This document shows, piece after piece, positions 19,001 to 27,547 of a DNA stretch of 64,000 bases; positions within the stretch are counted from its first letter, which is position 1; the number at the start of each line of letters is the position of its first letter. The position numbers and the translations under genes are program-made. The notes under the pieces were generated by a model, which saw only the letters and a program-made list of their open reading frames with translations, did no database searches and was not told where the DNA came from. Source of the stretch: Bacteroidales bacterium WCE2004 (GTDB taxonomy: Bacteria > Bacteroidota > Bacteroidia > Bacteroidales > UBA932); assembly GCA_900167895.1 (NCBI GenBank), contig FUZR01000002.1, positions 1 to 64,000 of the forward strand. The letters run 5' to 3'.

Positions 19001-19823
19001 TTTCTGGGTCAGGACGCTGGCCGGAATCGTTTATCTGGCCGTGATGGTGTTTGGTCTCATCTGGGACCGCGCCATCTTCGGCTGTCTGTTTCTGATCGTG
19101 ATGACCACGGCCCTGCAGGAGTTCTACCGGATGTCCATGGGGTCGCGGTTCCGTTTCCAGCAGCGGCTCGGCGTGGTCGCTGCCGCAGCGGCCTTCCTGT
19201 GTGTCGCTTATCATTGTTTTTATGGCGGAGACCTGCGCTGGGCTTTCCTGACGCTCGTTCCGCTGCTGCTGATTCCCGTTACATGCCTTTTCCTGCCCAG
19301 CCGTGAGGGCTTCGGCGACCTGGCATACGTCTACGCGGGACTTCTGTACATCGCCCTGCCGATCTCACTTTCCCCGTATCTGATGATGGACGGGATCGTG
19401 TTCGACGGCTGGCTGATGCTCTCGTTCTTTATCCTGATCTGGGTGTCCGACGTGGGCGCCTATTGCCTCGGGACGGCCTTCGGCCAGCGGCCGACGGCGC
19501 GCAAGCTTGCCCCGGAGATTTCCCCGAAGAAGTCCTGGTGGGGCTTCTGGAGCGCGATCGTCTTCTGCGTGGCGGCGGCCATCGGTCTCCACTACCTGAC
19601 CTGGCTGCCGTTCGGGCTGGGCCACTGCATCGCCCTGGGCGTGATCGTGAGCGTGGGCGGCGTCTGCGGCGACCTTTTCGAATCGATGTGGAAGCGCCAT
19701 TTCGGCGTCAAGGATTCCGGCAACTGCATCCCCGGGCACGGTGGAATGCTTGACCGCTTCGACAGCAGCCTGGTGGCCATCCCGATGGCCTGTGTGTATT
19801 TGATCGCCTGGGGGTTGTTATGA
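18993..19823 (+). CDS. cdsA: Phosphatidate cytidylyltransferase
   Basis: The 276-residue integral inner-membrane enzyme makes CDP-diacylglycerol from phosphatidate and CTP. It has about eight hydrophobic segments. The family signature near the C-terminus reads VKDSGNCIPGHGGMLDRFDS. The start is taken as ATG 18993, which overlaps the ftsH stop (ATGAGTAA), rather than an in-frame TTG 21 bp earlier. The stop overlaps the next start as ATGA, so translation of psd is probably coupled. With psd it supplies the phosphatidylethanolamine pathway. Confidence 0.95.
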   Translation: MSNFWVRTLAGIVYLAVMVFGLIWDRAIFGCLFLIVMTTALQEFYRMSMGSRFRFQQRLGVVAAAAAFLCVAYHCFYGGDLRWAFLTLVPLLLIPVTCLFLPSREGFGDLAYVYAGLLYIALPISLSPYLMMDGIVFDGWLMLSFFILIWVSDVGAYCLGTAFGQRPTARKLAPEISPKKSWWGFWSAIVFCVAAAIGLHYLTWLPFGLGHCIALGVIVSVGGVCGDLFESMWKRHFGVKDSGNCIPGHGGMLDRFDSSLVAIPMACVYLIAWGLL

Positions 19824-20470
19824 AGATAGACCACAATTCCTACGGAAGCGTTGCGCTCGTTTATCTGATCGGCGGAGTCCTGGCTGCGCTGCTCGTCCTT
19901 TTTGTACATTCCTGGGTATTCTGGCCGCTGCTGGTCCTGATCCTGCTGATCGTCGGCTGGCAGACCGCCTTCTTCCGCGTCCCGCGGCGTTTCCGCGCCG
20001 GCGGACCTCACTCCGTGGTGTCCGTCGCGGACGGCAAGGTGGTAATCGTGGACAAGGTCTTCGAGCCGGAGTTCCTGAAGAAGGATTGCATCCAGATTTC
20101 CGTGTATATGGATTTCTTCGACGTGCACGCCAATTTCTGGCCGGCCGACGGCGAGGTGACCTACTACCGCTACTATCCCGGCGAGCATTTCCTCGCCTTC
20201 AAGCCGAAGGCTTCCGAGGAAAACGAGCACACTTGCGTCGGCCTGCGCACGACGTCCGGCCACGATATGCTGTTCAAGCAGCTGGCGGGCGGATTCGCCC
20301 GGCGCATCGTCTGCTACGCCAAGGACGGGCTTCCTGTCAAGGCGGGCGAGCAGTGCGGCATCATCAAGTTCGGCTCGCGCATCGACATGTACGTGCCGCT
20401 GGAGGCGCAGATCTGCGTCAAGGTCGGTGAGCAGGTTCGCGCTTGCGAAACGGTACTCGCCGAACTGTAA
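19820..20470 (+). CDS. psd: Phosphatidylserine decarboxylase, short form
   Basis: The 216-residue membrane-associated proenzyme forms phosphatidylethanolamine. Two N-terminal hydrophobic helices (about 14-50) are followed by VVSVADGKVV, VYMDFFDVHANFWP and, near the C-terminus, the self-cleavage site FGSRIDMYVP, where the Gly-Ser bond is cut to give the pyruvoyl cofactor. This is the short class of Psd. It starts inside the cdsA stop (ATGA overlap). No pssA lies next to it in the window. Confidence 0.95.
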   Translation: MKIDHNSYGSVALVYLIGGVLAALLVLFVHSWVFWPLLVLILLIVGWQTAFFRVPRRFRAGGPHSVVSVADGKVVIVDKVFEPEFLKKDCIQISVYMDFFDVHANFWPADGEVTYYRYYPGEHFLAFKPKASEENEHTCVGLRTTSGHDMLFKQLAGGFARRIVCYAKDGLPVKAGEQCGIIKFGSRIDMYVPLEAQICVKVGEQVRACETVLAEL

Positions 20471-21076
20471 TTATTCCTCAGAAACGATTTTGTTCAGGTC
20501 CGCGCGCATCTGTGCGGCGTCCTTGAATACGAGTCCCCGGATGCCGACGGCTTCTGCTCCCGCGGCGTTGCGGGGATTGTCGTCGATGAACACGCATTCT
20601 TCGGCCTTGAGGCCGTAGCGGCTCAGCAGGAGGTTGTAGATCTCGGGGTTGGGCTTGAGGACGTGGTCTTCACCCGACACGATCATCCCGTCCATCAGGT
20701 CGAAGACCGGGAAGCGGTGCCGCACGAGCGGGAAGGTCTCGGCGGACCAGTTGGTGATGCCGTAGATGCCGTAGCCGCGCTCCTTGAATTCGCGCACGAC
20801 GTCCGCGCTGCCGGGAATCTCGCCGCCGATCATCTCAATCCAGCGGTCGAAATACATCCGGATCTCCTTCTCCCATTCGGGGAAGAGGTCCACGCGCTCC
20901 TGCGCGACTTCCGCCAGCAGGCGGCCGCTGTCGCACTGCGCGTTCCACTCATAGGGGCAGATCTCTTTCAGGAACCAGTCGGCCTTGGCGGCGTCGCCGA
21001 AATAGGGGACATAGAGGCGGCGCGGGTCCCAGTTGACCAGGACTTCGCCGAAATCGAAAATGATGTTCTTAATCAT
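20471..21076 (-). CDS. HAD-family hydrolase (YihX-like)
   Basis: The 201-residue cytosolic phosphatase-like protein starts at ATG 21076 (MIKNIIFDFGEVLVNWD). Motif I is DFGEV, lacking the usual second Asp, as in the YihX/sugar-phosphatase subgroup. Motif II is GITNWSAE, motif III lies near VLKPNPEIY and motif IV is CVFIDDNPRNAAGAE. The substrate is unknown; a sugar phosphate is plausible. The start overlaps the stop of the upstream TonB plug gene by 8 bp (ATGATTAA), so the two are translationally coupled. It abuts the convergent psd gene with no gap. Confidence 0.88.
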   Translation of the reverse strand: MIKNIIFDFGEVLVNWDPRRLYVPYFGDAAKADWFLKEICPYEWNAQCDSGRLLAEVAQERVDLFPEWEKEIRMYFDRWIEMIGGEIPGSADVVREFKERGYGIYGITNWSAETFPLVRHRFPVFDLMDGMIVSGEDHVLKPNPEIYNLLLSRYGLKAEECVFIDDNPRNAAGAEAVGIRGLVFKDAAQMRADLNKIVSEE

Positions 21077-21485
21077 CCCCGGCACCCTTCGTCTTGATGA
21101 TGACCACGCCGTTGGCGCCGCGCATGCCATACATGGTGGATGCGGCATCCTTGAGGACCTCTACCGACTTCACGTCCATAGGATTGACATCGCTGATGTC
21201 GGACACTTCCATGCCGTCCAGGATGATGAGCGCGTCGGTGTTGCCCGTCGTGTTGATGCCGCGGATGCGGATGGATGTGCCGACGATCTCGACGCCGGGC
21301 ACCCGCCCGCGGAGATAGTCGTAGATGTTCGTATAGGTCTCGGCATTCTTCATGTCGACCCGGCCGATGGAATTGGTCTCGAGGTCGCTTGCCTGGCGGA
21401 CGTCGTCCGTGCGGCCTGCCTGACGGCTGGCGCCGCAGGAACTGACCAGCATAAGAACAAGCAGGAGATAGGGGATACGTTTCAT
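21069..21485 (-). CDS. Orphan TonB-dependent receptor plug-domain lipoprotein
   Basis: The 138-residue protein is a predicted lipoprotein (lipobox LVSSC, acylated Cys at about 17). The rest is a single TonB receptor plug domain: YDYLRGRVPGVEIVG, IRIRGINTTGNTDALIILDG and VEVLKDAASTMYGMRGANG. There is no beta-barrel. Stand-alone plug lipoproteins are known in Bacteroidota, but their role is unclear. It could cap or sense a partner barrel, or bind a ligand at the outer membrane. A -7 box TAATTTTG (complement of 21506-21513) lies 20 nt upstream. It is coupled to the downstream HAD gene. Confidence 0.87.
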   Translation of the reverse strand: MKRIPYLLLVLMLVSSCGASRQAGRTDDVRQASDLETNSIGRVDMKNAETYTNIYDYLRGRVPGVEIVGTSIRIRGINTTGNTDALIILDGMEVSDISDVNPMDVKSVEVLKDAASTMYGMRGANGVVIIKTKGAGDD

Positions 21486-21505
21486 AATAATTGTGTTCTT
21501 CGCCT

Positions 21506-21513
21506 CAAAATTA
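21506..21513 (-). promoter_or_regulatory. -7 box of the TonB-plug/HAD operon
   Basis: TAATTTTG on the minus strand is a perfect TAnnTTTG match, 20 nt before the ATG. Confidence 0.55.
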
Positions 21514-21586
21514 CGGAGAAAAACGGCTTAAAACAAATCCTGCGCGTCTTTTGGCGGGGAGGACTTGCAAGTCCGGGAAATTTGCG

Positions 21587-21594
21587 TATCTTTG
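21587..21594 (+). promoter_or_regulatory. -7 box of tRNA-Cys
   Basis: TATCTTTG is a perfect TAnnTTTG match ending 11 nt before the tRNA 5' end. Confidence 0.65.
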
Positions 21595-21605
21595 CATTCC
21601 CAAAC

Positions 21606-21679
21606 GGTGCGTTGGCCGAGTGGCTAGGCGCAGGTCTGCAAAACCTGTCACAGTGGTTCGATTCCGCTACGCACCTCCA
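21606..21679 (+). tRNA. tRNA-Cys (GCA)
   Basis: The 74-nt cloverleaf has acceptor stem GGTGCGT/ACGCACC, anticodon loop CTGCAAA (anticodon GCA), T loop GGTTCGATTCC, discriminator U and an encoded CCA. The U73 discriminator and GCA anticodon identify a cysteine tRNA. Confidence 0.96.
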
Positions 21680-21794
21680 AAAATGCCCTTGGACGCGGTC
21701 CGGGGGCATTTGCGTTTCCAAAGTTCCCCGCGATAAATCACCAATTCTTGGGATTGACTTCCTTTCTGAAACTTCCGAAATTTGCGCCCTGATT

Positions 21795-22406
21795 ATGCAG
21801 ACCCTGAAGACAGATACGCGCAAACGGATTCTCGCCGTTTCCAGGAAGCTCTTTTTGGAGAAAGGCTTCCAGGGGGCGACGACCCGGGAGATAGCCGCTG
21901 CGTCGGGGGTCACCCTGAGCAACCTGTATCATTATTATCCCTCCAAAGATGAGCTGTTCCGCGTTTTGCTGAAACCCGCCACGGACGCCCTGGAGGGCCT
22001 GCTGGCCGAAAGACACGGCCAGACGGGATATGATATAGCGAAGATCCGGGAGGACGGCTATGCGGCGGAAGAGCTGGAAGAATACATGGGCATCATCCGC
22101 AAGCACAGAAATTCCCTGAAGATGCTGCTGTTCAAATCGCAAGGATCTTCGCTGGAGGGCTTCAAGGAGTATTATGTAGAGAAGGCCACCCGCAGTGTCC
22201 TGGATTGGTTCAAGCTGATGAAAGCGAAGTATACGGGGATGGATTTCGATGTGTCGGAATTCTTCATCCACCTGAACAATGTCTGGATGTTTACCTTATT
22301 GGAAGAAATATTGATGCACGACCTGCCCGAAGAAGAGACCCGGGCAGTCCTTTCGGACTATGTCCGCTTTGAGCTGATCGGATGGAAAAAGATGATGAAG
22401 ATTTGA
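21795..22406 (+). CDS. TetR/AcrR-family transcriptional regulator
   Basis: The 203-residue repressor-type protein has an N-terminal TetR helix-turn-helix (residues about 8-55: GATTREIAAASGVTLSNLYHYY) and a helical ligand-binding domain. The ATG at 21795 is chosen because it immediately precedes the domain. It lies upstream of, and in the same direction as, the RND/LolA-like/barrel operon. A hairpin terminator separates them, followed by a perfect 11-bp palindrome (22450-22460) that could be its operator. It probably controls that operon in response to a hydrophobic compound. Confidence 0.93.
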   Translation: MQTLKTDTRKRILAVSRKLFLEKGFQGATTREIAAASGVTLSNLYHYYPSKDELFRVLLKPATDALEGLLAERHGQTGYDIAKIREDGYAAEELEEYMGIIRKHRNSLKMLLFKSQGSSLEGFKEYYVEKATRSVLDWFKLMKAKYTGMDFDVSEFFIHLNNVWMFTLLEEILMHDLPEEETRAVLSDYVRFELIGWKKMMKI

Positions 22407-22436
22407 CGGTCGCCTTTGAGGCGGCCGTTCTTTTTT
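22406..22436 (+). terminator. Terminator after the tetR gene
   Basis: Stem ACGGTCGCC / GGCGGCCGT (22406-22414 and 22420-22428, one G-U pair) with a 5-nt loop is followed by a T run. It overlaps the stop codon. Confidence 0.8.
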
Positions 22437-22449
22437 ATAGAACAAAACG

Positions 22450-22460
22450 GAACATTGTTC
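22450..22460. promoter_or_regulatory. Candidate TetR operator
   Basis: GAACATTGTTC is a perfect 5+1+5 palindrome 45 bp upstream of the RND gene and just downstream of tetR. Position and symmetry fit a TetR-family binding site. This is an inference. Confidence 0.45.
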
Positions 22461-22504
22461 ACTATTTGACGGTTAGTTATTAGTTATTAATTATACAGAC
22501 ACAC

Positions 22505-24850
22505 ATGAAATCGCTCAAGATCAACAAAATCTTTGAAAGGTACGCGACCTTCCTTCTGAAATGGCGCTGGGCCGCTCTCGGCCTGTTTGTCGCCATCTTG
22601 CTTGTTTCATTCCTCGGGATGTCCAAGATGGTACAGCAGACATCCTTTGACGACTATTTCATCGAAGGGGACCCGATGCTCGTAAAGACCAACGAGTTCA
22701 AGGAGAACTTCGGAAACGACTACTTCGTCGGTGTCCTTACGGAGTGCGACGACCACTTCACGAAGGAGAACCTGACCCTCCTGCGCGAGCTGGGCAACGA
22801 ACTGCTCGATTCCCTTTCCTATGCTGACAAGATCACCTCGCTGACAGACCTGGAATTCATGCTGGGCACCGAAGATGGCATGGAGATCGTCCAGATCGTT
22901 CCGGAAGTGATTCCGGAGACCGGCTCGCCCGAGATGGCGCAGGTCCGTGCCCTGGCATACAGCAAGCAGCAGGTGGCGAAGAAACTGGTTTCCAAGGACG
23001 GCAAGCTGGCCTGGACGCTCCTGAAGCTGCGCGCCTTCCCCTCCGAGGATGAGTGGAAAGAGACCAGCAACGTCTCCCCGGACATCGTGACGGGCGAGGA
23101 GGTCGCGCGCATCATTACGAAAGCCAAATATGCGTCTTTGCGCCCGCGCGCGACGGGTATGCCGTATGTGTCGCAGCAGAAGTCTGTCTATATCGGGGAG
23201 GAGATGGGCCGGCTCGTGATGCTCGCGGTCATCATCTGCATCCTGGTGATGGTCCTGATGACGCGCTCGCTGCGCGGCGTCGTGTCCCCGCTGCTCTCCG
23301 TGATGGGCGGCGTGATGATGACTTTCGGCCTGGCCGGATTCTCGCAGATGTACGTGGACAGCACGGTGCTGATGATCCCGGTCATCCTGGCGTTTGCCGT
23401 GTCCGTCGCTTACAATATCCATTTCTGCTCCTATTTCGGCAGGCGCCTCCGGATGCACGGCCAGCGGAAGCAGGCCGTCATCGAGACGGTCAGCGAGATC
23501 GGCTGGTCGGTCGTGTTCTGCGGCCTGACGACCGTGGTGTCGCTGATGTCCTTCATGATCATCCCGATCCGTCCGATGAAGTGCGTTGGCGCCATGAGCT
23601 CCCTGACCATCTTCTTCGTGCTCTTCACCACGCTGCTGGTCACGCCGGTCCTGCTGTCTTTCGGCAGGAACAGGCAGCCCAAGCCGGGCGTGGACGGTGA
23701 GGGCGGCACGCGCCTGAGCCGCTTCGTGGAGAAGATCAACGACTTCACCTTCAAGTATTCCAGGCCCGTCGTGATCACCTTCGTCGCCGTCTGCGTGGCC
23801 CTGTTCGTGGGCCTGTGGAAGATCGAGCCGGCGTTCGACATCGAGCGGACCATGGGCGCGGGCGTCCCATATGTGAAGGACGTGATGGAAGTGGGCCGCA
23901 GCGAGCTGGGCGCCCTGTATTCCTATGACCTGGTGATGGAGTTCGAGAACGCGGACGAAGCCAAGCAGCCGGAGAACCTCCGGAAACTGGAGCAGCTGGA
24001 CGAGCTGATCGCCGGCTATCCGCTGACCAAGCGGACCAATTCGATCCTGGACATCCTCAAGGACCTGAACCAAACGCTCAACGGCGGCGATCCCGCACAT
24101 TTCTGCATCCCGGACAGCGAGGAGGAAGTGGCCCAGATGCTGGTGCTCTATGAGAACGCCGGCGGTTCCGAGACGGAATACTGGATGGACTACGACTACA
24201 AGCGCCTGCGCATGATGGTGGAGATTTCCGACTTCAATTCCGGCGAAGTCGAGCGTGAGCTCGCCGACATCGACCGGAAGACCGCAGAACTCTTCCCGGG
24301 CGTCAAGGTGACGGCCGTCGGCAACATCCCGCAGTACACGGCGATGATGCAGTATCTGGTCCGCGGCCAGATGCAGTCCTTCCTGATCTCCGTGCTCATC
24401 ATCGCGCTCATCCTGATGGTGGCCTTCCAGAGCGTGCGCGTCGGCCTGATCGCCCTGATCCCGAACCTGATGCCCGCCATCTTCGTAGGCGGCTATATGG
24501 GCTGGGCCGGCATTCCGCTGGACATGATGACCGCCACGCTGATTCCGATGATGCTGGGTATGGCCGTCGACGACACCATCCACTTCATCAACCACTCCAA
24601 GCTGGAATTCGACCGCGAGAAGAACTACTCCGTCGCCATCCGCCGGACCTTCCGCGTGGTGGGCGTGGCCATTGTCACGACCTCCATCATCACTTCCGTC
24701 GTGTTCGCGTGCTTCGCCACCTCGGCCTGCACCATGTGCATCAACTTCGGCGTGCTCGCGGTCATCGGCATCCTCTCGGCCCTTCTGGCCGACCTCTTCA
24801 TCACCCCGCTGCTGGTGAAGAAATTCAAAGTGTATGGTAATGAACAATAA
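22505..24850 (+). CDS. RND/MMPL-type transporter
   Basis: The 781-residue inner-membrane protein is the MMPL/HpnN-like, SSD-containing class of RND transporter. It has a transmembrane helix at the N-terminus, a large periplasmic loop (about 45-220), a bundle of five helices (about 235-395), a second periplasmic loop (about 440-620) and a second bundle (about 625-770). The repeat-specific motif is visible as LGMAVDDTIHFINH in the second half and AFAVSVAYNIHFCSY in the first. This class usually moves lipids or hydrophobic molecules rather than using a TolC-type trio. It heads an operon with a LolA-like carrier and an outer-membrane protein. Confidence 0.9.
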   Translation: MKSLKINKIFERYATFLLKWRWAALGLFVAILLVSFLGMSKMVQQTSFDDYFIEGDPMLVKTNEFKENFGNDYFVGVLTECDDHFTKENLTLLRELGNELLDSLSYADKITSLTDLEFMLGTEDGMEIVQIVPEVIPETGSPEMAQVRALAYSKQQVAKKLVSKDGKLAWTLLKLRAFPSEDEWKETSNVSPDIVTGEEVARIITKAKYASLRPRATGMPYVSQQKSVYIGEEMGRLVMLAVIICILVMVLMTRSLRGVVSPLLSVMGGVMMTFGLAGFSQMYVDSTVLMIPVILAFAVSVAYNIHFCSYFGRRLRMHGQRKQAVIETVSEIGWSVVFCGLTTVVSLMSFMIIPIRPMKCVGAMSSLTIFFVLFTTLLVTPVLLSFGRNRQPKPGVDGEGGTRLSRFVEKINDFTFKYSRPVVITFVAVCVALFVGLWKIEPAFDIERTMGAGVPYVKDVMEVGRSELGALYSYDLVMEFENADEAKQPENLRKLEQLDELIAGYPLTKRTNSILDILKDLNQTLNGGDPAHFCIPDSEEEVAQMLVLYENAGGSETEYWMDYDYKRLRMMVEISDFNSGEVERELADIDRKTAELFPGVKVTAVGNIPQYTAMMQYLVRGQMQSFLISVLIIALILMVAFQSVRVGLIALIPNLMPAIFVGGYMGWAGIPLDMMTATLIPMMLGMAVDDTIHFINHSKLEFDREKNYSVAIRRTFRVVGVAIVTTSIITSVVFACFATSACTMCINFGVLAVIGILSALLADLFITPLLVKKFKVYGNEQ

Positions 24851-24862
24851 AGACTTAGTACG

Positions 24863-25630
24863 ATGAAAAAGATTCTCATGATTGCGGCGCTGCTCTGCGC
24901 AGCCGCACAAATGGACGCCCAGACGGGGCGTGACATCATCCAGCGTGTCAAGGACCGTCCCGACGGCAACACCCGTTATGCCGAGATGCAGCTGACCTTG
25001 ATGAAGAAGAACGGAGACAAGCGCGAGCGCAAGATGGTCTCCTGGGCCATGGACGAGGGCAAGGACACCAAGAAGATCATGTTCTTCACCTATCCGGGCG
25101 ACGTCAAGGGGACCGGCTTCCTGACTTGGGACTACGACCAGGCCGGCAAGGAAGACGACAAATGGCTCTACCTGCCGGCGATGAAGAAGACGCGCCGCAT
25201 CAGCGGCTCGTCTTCGAAGACCGACTATTTCATGGGGACCGACTTCACCTATGACGACATGGGCGGCCGCAGCGTGGACGAAGACAAGCACACGCTGCTG
25301 CGCGAAGAGACGCGCGACGGGCACAAATGCTGGGTCGTCGAGTCCGTCCCGAACGACCCGCACGAGGTCTACAGCCGCAAGGTGACCTGGATCCGCCAGG
25401 ACAGCGACACCGGCGTCTATTGCGAGTTCTACGACAAGCTTGGCAAACTTCATCGCGTGATGACCGTGCTCGACCTGCAGAAGGTCGGAGGCTTCTGGAC
25501 CGTGATGAAGATGGAGATGAAGAACGTCCAGAGCGGCCACAGCACGCAGATCACCGTGTCGGAGCCCAAGTACGACATCAAGGTGGACAAGAGCCTGTTC
25601 ACGGTGGCCAAACTGGAGAAGGGACTATGA
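24863..25630 (+). CDS. LolA-like outer-membrane lipoprotein-sorting protein
   Basis: The 255-residue periplasmic protein has a signal peptide ending near residue 19 (AQMDAQ). The remainder matches the LolA-like family annotated as outer-membrane lipoprotein-sorting protein (PF17131). These proteins have an open hydrophobic half-barrel that can carry acyl chains; recognisable segments are [27 protein letters not shown] and [12 protein letters not shown]. It lies 12 bp after the RND gene and overlaps the next gene (ATGA). It probably ferries the RND substrate across the periplasm. Confidence 0.88.
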   Translation: MKKILMIAALLCAAAQMDAQTGRDIIQRVKDRPDGNTRYAEMQLTLMKKNGDKRERKMVSWAMDEGKDTKKIMFFTYPGDVKGTGFLTWDYDQAGKEDDKWLYLPAMKKTRRISGSSSKTDYFMGTDFTYDDMGGRSVDEDKHTLLREETRDGHKCWVVESVPNDPHEVYSRKVTWIRQDSDTGVYCEFYDKLGKLHRVMTVLDLQKVGGFWTVMKMEMKNVQSGHSTQITVSEPKYDIKVDKSLFTVAKLEKGL

Positions 25631-26763
25631 GAAACTTGCTGAAAACCGTTTTGCTGGGATCGATGGCCGCGCTGCTGCCGGCCATCGCCCTCCCGGCGCA
25701 GGACGGCCTGGACGTTTCCGTCAAGGGATTTGTGGATACGTACCACGCTTTCCGGACGGAATCGCCGACGGACTGGATGTCTTCCCGCACCCGCGTGCGG
25801 GGAGAGGTTCGGCTCGAGAAGGACGGCGGCGGCGCTTTCGTGTCTGCCAACCTGGTCTACAACGCCCTGCTCAAGGACATGTCCGGCTTCCAGCTGCGCG
25901 AAGCATATGCCTATTGGGGCAACCCCCATTGGGACATCCGCGCCGGCAAGCAGATCATCTCGTGGGGCGTGGCCGACGGCCTGCGCGTCACGGACCTGAT
26001 CTCGCCGATGGACTACAGCGAATTCCTGGCGCAGGACTATGACGACATCCGCGTGCCCGTGGGCGCGCTGCGCGTCCGCTATCTGCGCGATGCGTGGAGC
26101 CTGGAAGCGGTCGCCGTGCCGGTGCCGGAGTTCTTCAAGCTGCCGACCGATCCGGCCAATCCCTGGTCGGTCGGAACGCTTCCGCCGGAGGTCCGGCCGG
26201 AGGCGCGGCTGAAGAATATGGAATACGGCGCGCGCTTCTGCTGCTTCCTGGGCGGCGTGGACTTCTCGCTGATGACCCTGCGCACCTGGACCAAGATGCC
26301 CGAGCTGCAGGGCGACCACATCGGATATCATCGCCTGACGGTGCTTGGCGGCGACATCTCCATCCCGTTCGGCGCCTTCGTCTTCCGCGGGGAGATCGCC
26401 GACAATATCAGCGACGGTGGCGTCCACCAGGGCAACGCCCTGGCGGGCCTGGACTGGTATCCCGGCGCGGACTGGAACCTTTCGGCCCAGTTCAACTATA
26501 CCTGGCAGAAGGAGGGGACGCCGACCGCGCTCGCCACGCTGCGCATCTCCAAGGCGCTGCTGCACAATGCGCTGACGCTGTCTACGTTTGCTTATGCGGA
26601 CGTGCGCGACAAGGGCGTTTTCAACCGCCTGAGCGCCGACTGGACGGTCACGGACCAGATCCACGCCATCCTGGGCTACGACTATTTCTATGCGGACGGC
26701 GGCATGTTCCTCCGGTACGCACACAACAGCGAAGTCTGGGTGAAATTGAAGTACAACTTTTAA
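25627..26763 (+). CDS. Outer-membrane beta-barrel protein (DUF1302/porin-like)
   Basis: The 378-residue protein has a signal peptide (cut near ALPAQ at about 24). It then shows alternating beta-strand patterns with many Trp, Tyr and Phe residues, and ends with an outer-membrane type strand terminating in Phe ([10 protein letters not shown]). It resembles alginate-export or DUF1302-like barrels that occur beside RND and LolA-like genes. The start overlaps the stop of the LolA-like gene. It is probably the outer-membrane end of the same pathway. The exact family is uncertain. Confidence 0.75.
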   Translation: MRNLLKTVLLGSMAALLPAIALPAQDGLDVSVKGFVDTYHAFRTESPTDWMSSRTRVRGEVRLEKDGGGAFVSANLVYNALLKDMSGFQLREAYAYWGNPHWDIRAGKQIISWGVADGLRVTDLISPMDYSEFLAQDYDDIRVPVGALRVRYLRDAWSLEAVAVPVPEFFKLPTDPANPWSVGTLPPEVRPEARLKNMEYGARFCCFLGGVDFSLMTLRTWTKMPELQGDHIGYHRLTVLGGDISIPFGAFVFRGEIADNISDGGVHQGNALAGLDWYPGADWNLSAQFNYTWQKEGTPTALATLRISKALLHNALTLSTFAYADVRDKGVFNRLSADWTVTDQIHAILGYDYFYADGGMFLRYAHNSEVWVKLKYNF

Positions 26764-26775
26764 AAATCGGTTGAT

Positions 26776-27342
26776 ATGAAGAAAGTTTTCAAAATCGTTC
26801 TGATGGCGATTGCCTATCTCGCCTGCTTCCTTCTGGCTGGCGTCAGCGGCGCCATCCATCCTGCTTTTTATGCCTATGTCGGTGCGTTGTTCCCGCTCCT
26901 GACTGCATTCGTGTACCTGAATACCGCGAGCATGATCCGCGGTTTCGGTGCGGCTACGGTCCTGAACGGATTCGTCTTCGTGCTGTTCCTGATTGCCGGC
27001 GAGGTCGATGCCGCTTACATGATCGGCACGGTCATCCTTACGGCTTTGGCTGAAATTATCCGCTACGCCTTCAAGTACGATACCCGCAAGGGTGTCCGCT
27101 GGAGCTTCGTGCCGCTCGCTTTCTCCTTCTTCGCCTACACGGCCCACTGGTGGACTGATACGGAAGGTTCGCTGGCGGCTGCGGTCGAGGAGATGCCTGC
27201 CGGCTACGACCAGCTGATGAAAGCGGTCATCGACAATGTGCCGGTGCTGGTCGTCGTGCTGGTCCTGACGGTTCCCGTCGCCATCCTGGCCATGCGCCTG
27301 GCGGAAAAAGTTCTCAAGAAGCCTGCTGCATCATTCCGGTAG
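26776..27342 (+). CDS. MptD/Trep_Strep-type ECF transporter S component-like membrane protein
   Basis: The 188-residue integral membrane protein has five to six hydrophobic segments. Its sequence (SGAIHPAFYAYVGALFPLL, ALAEIIRYAFKY) resembles the Trep_Strep/MptD family of putative ECF S components, which bind a small substrate and dock on an EcfA/T module. No energising module is nearby. It is the last gene of the TetR-RND operon, 12 bp after the barrel gene. Its 3' end overlaps the convergent HEAT-like ORF by 29 bp. The role in the operon is unknown. Confidence 0.7.
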   Translation: MKKVFKIVLMAIAYLACFLLAGVSGAIHPAFYAYVGALFPLLTAFVYLNTASMIRGFGAATVLNGFVFVLFLIAGEVDAAYMIGTVILTALAEIIRYAFKYDTRKGVRWSFVPLAFSFFAYTAHWWTDTEGSLAAAVEEMPAGYDQLMKAVIDNVPVLVVVLVLTVPVAILAMRLAEKVLKKPAASFR

Positions 27343-27547
27343 TGATCCGGATGGCGCCGGCGCTATGGATCCGGACCACCGGGTTGGAGTCGTTCTCCGC
27401 CAGTGATTGCAGTATTTCAAGAAAGGGGCGTACCGTTTCGGGACGCCTCTTTCCCATTACCCGGAACATTTCCGGCGCCTCCATCCGCACCTTGTCGTCT
27501 TCGTCGCGCAGCAATCCGGCGGTCTTGCAGATTATCAGTTTATTCAT
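27314..27547 (-). CDS. Small HEAT-repeat-like protein
   Basis: The 77-residue predicted helical protein has segments DEDDKVRMEAPEMFRVMGK and NPVVRIHSAGAIRITT that look like two HEAT-type repeats. Its ATG overlaps the stop of the upstream protease gene (ATGAATAA), which suggests real, coupled translation. It may be a complete tiny adaptor or the remnant of a longer HEAT protein; the convergent overlap at its 3' end fits truncation. Confidence 0.6.
   Translation of the reverse strand: MNKLIICKTAGLLRDEDDKVRMEAPEMFRVMGKRRPETVRPFLEILQSLAENDSNPVVRIHSAGAIRITTGMMQQAS

Noticed and set aside
21606..21679. tRNA-Cys as an attachment site of an integrated element
   Set aside because: No integrase and no repeated tRNA 3' end were seen nearby.
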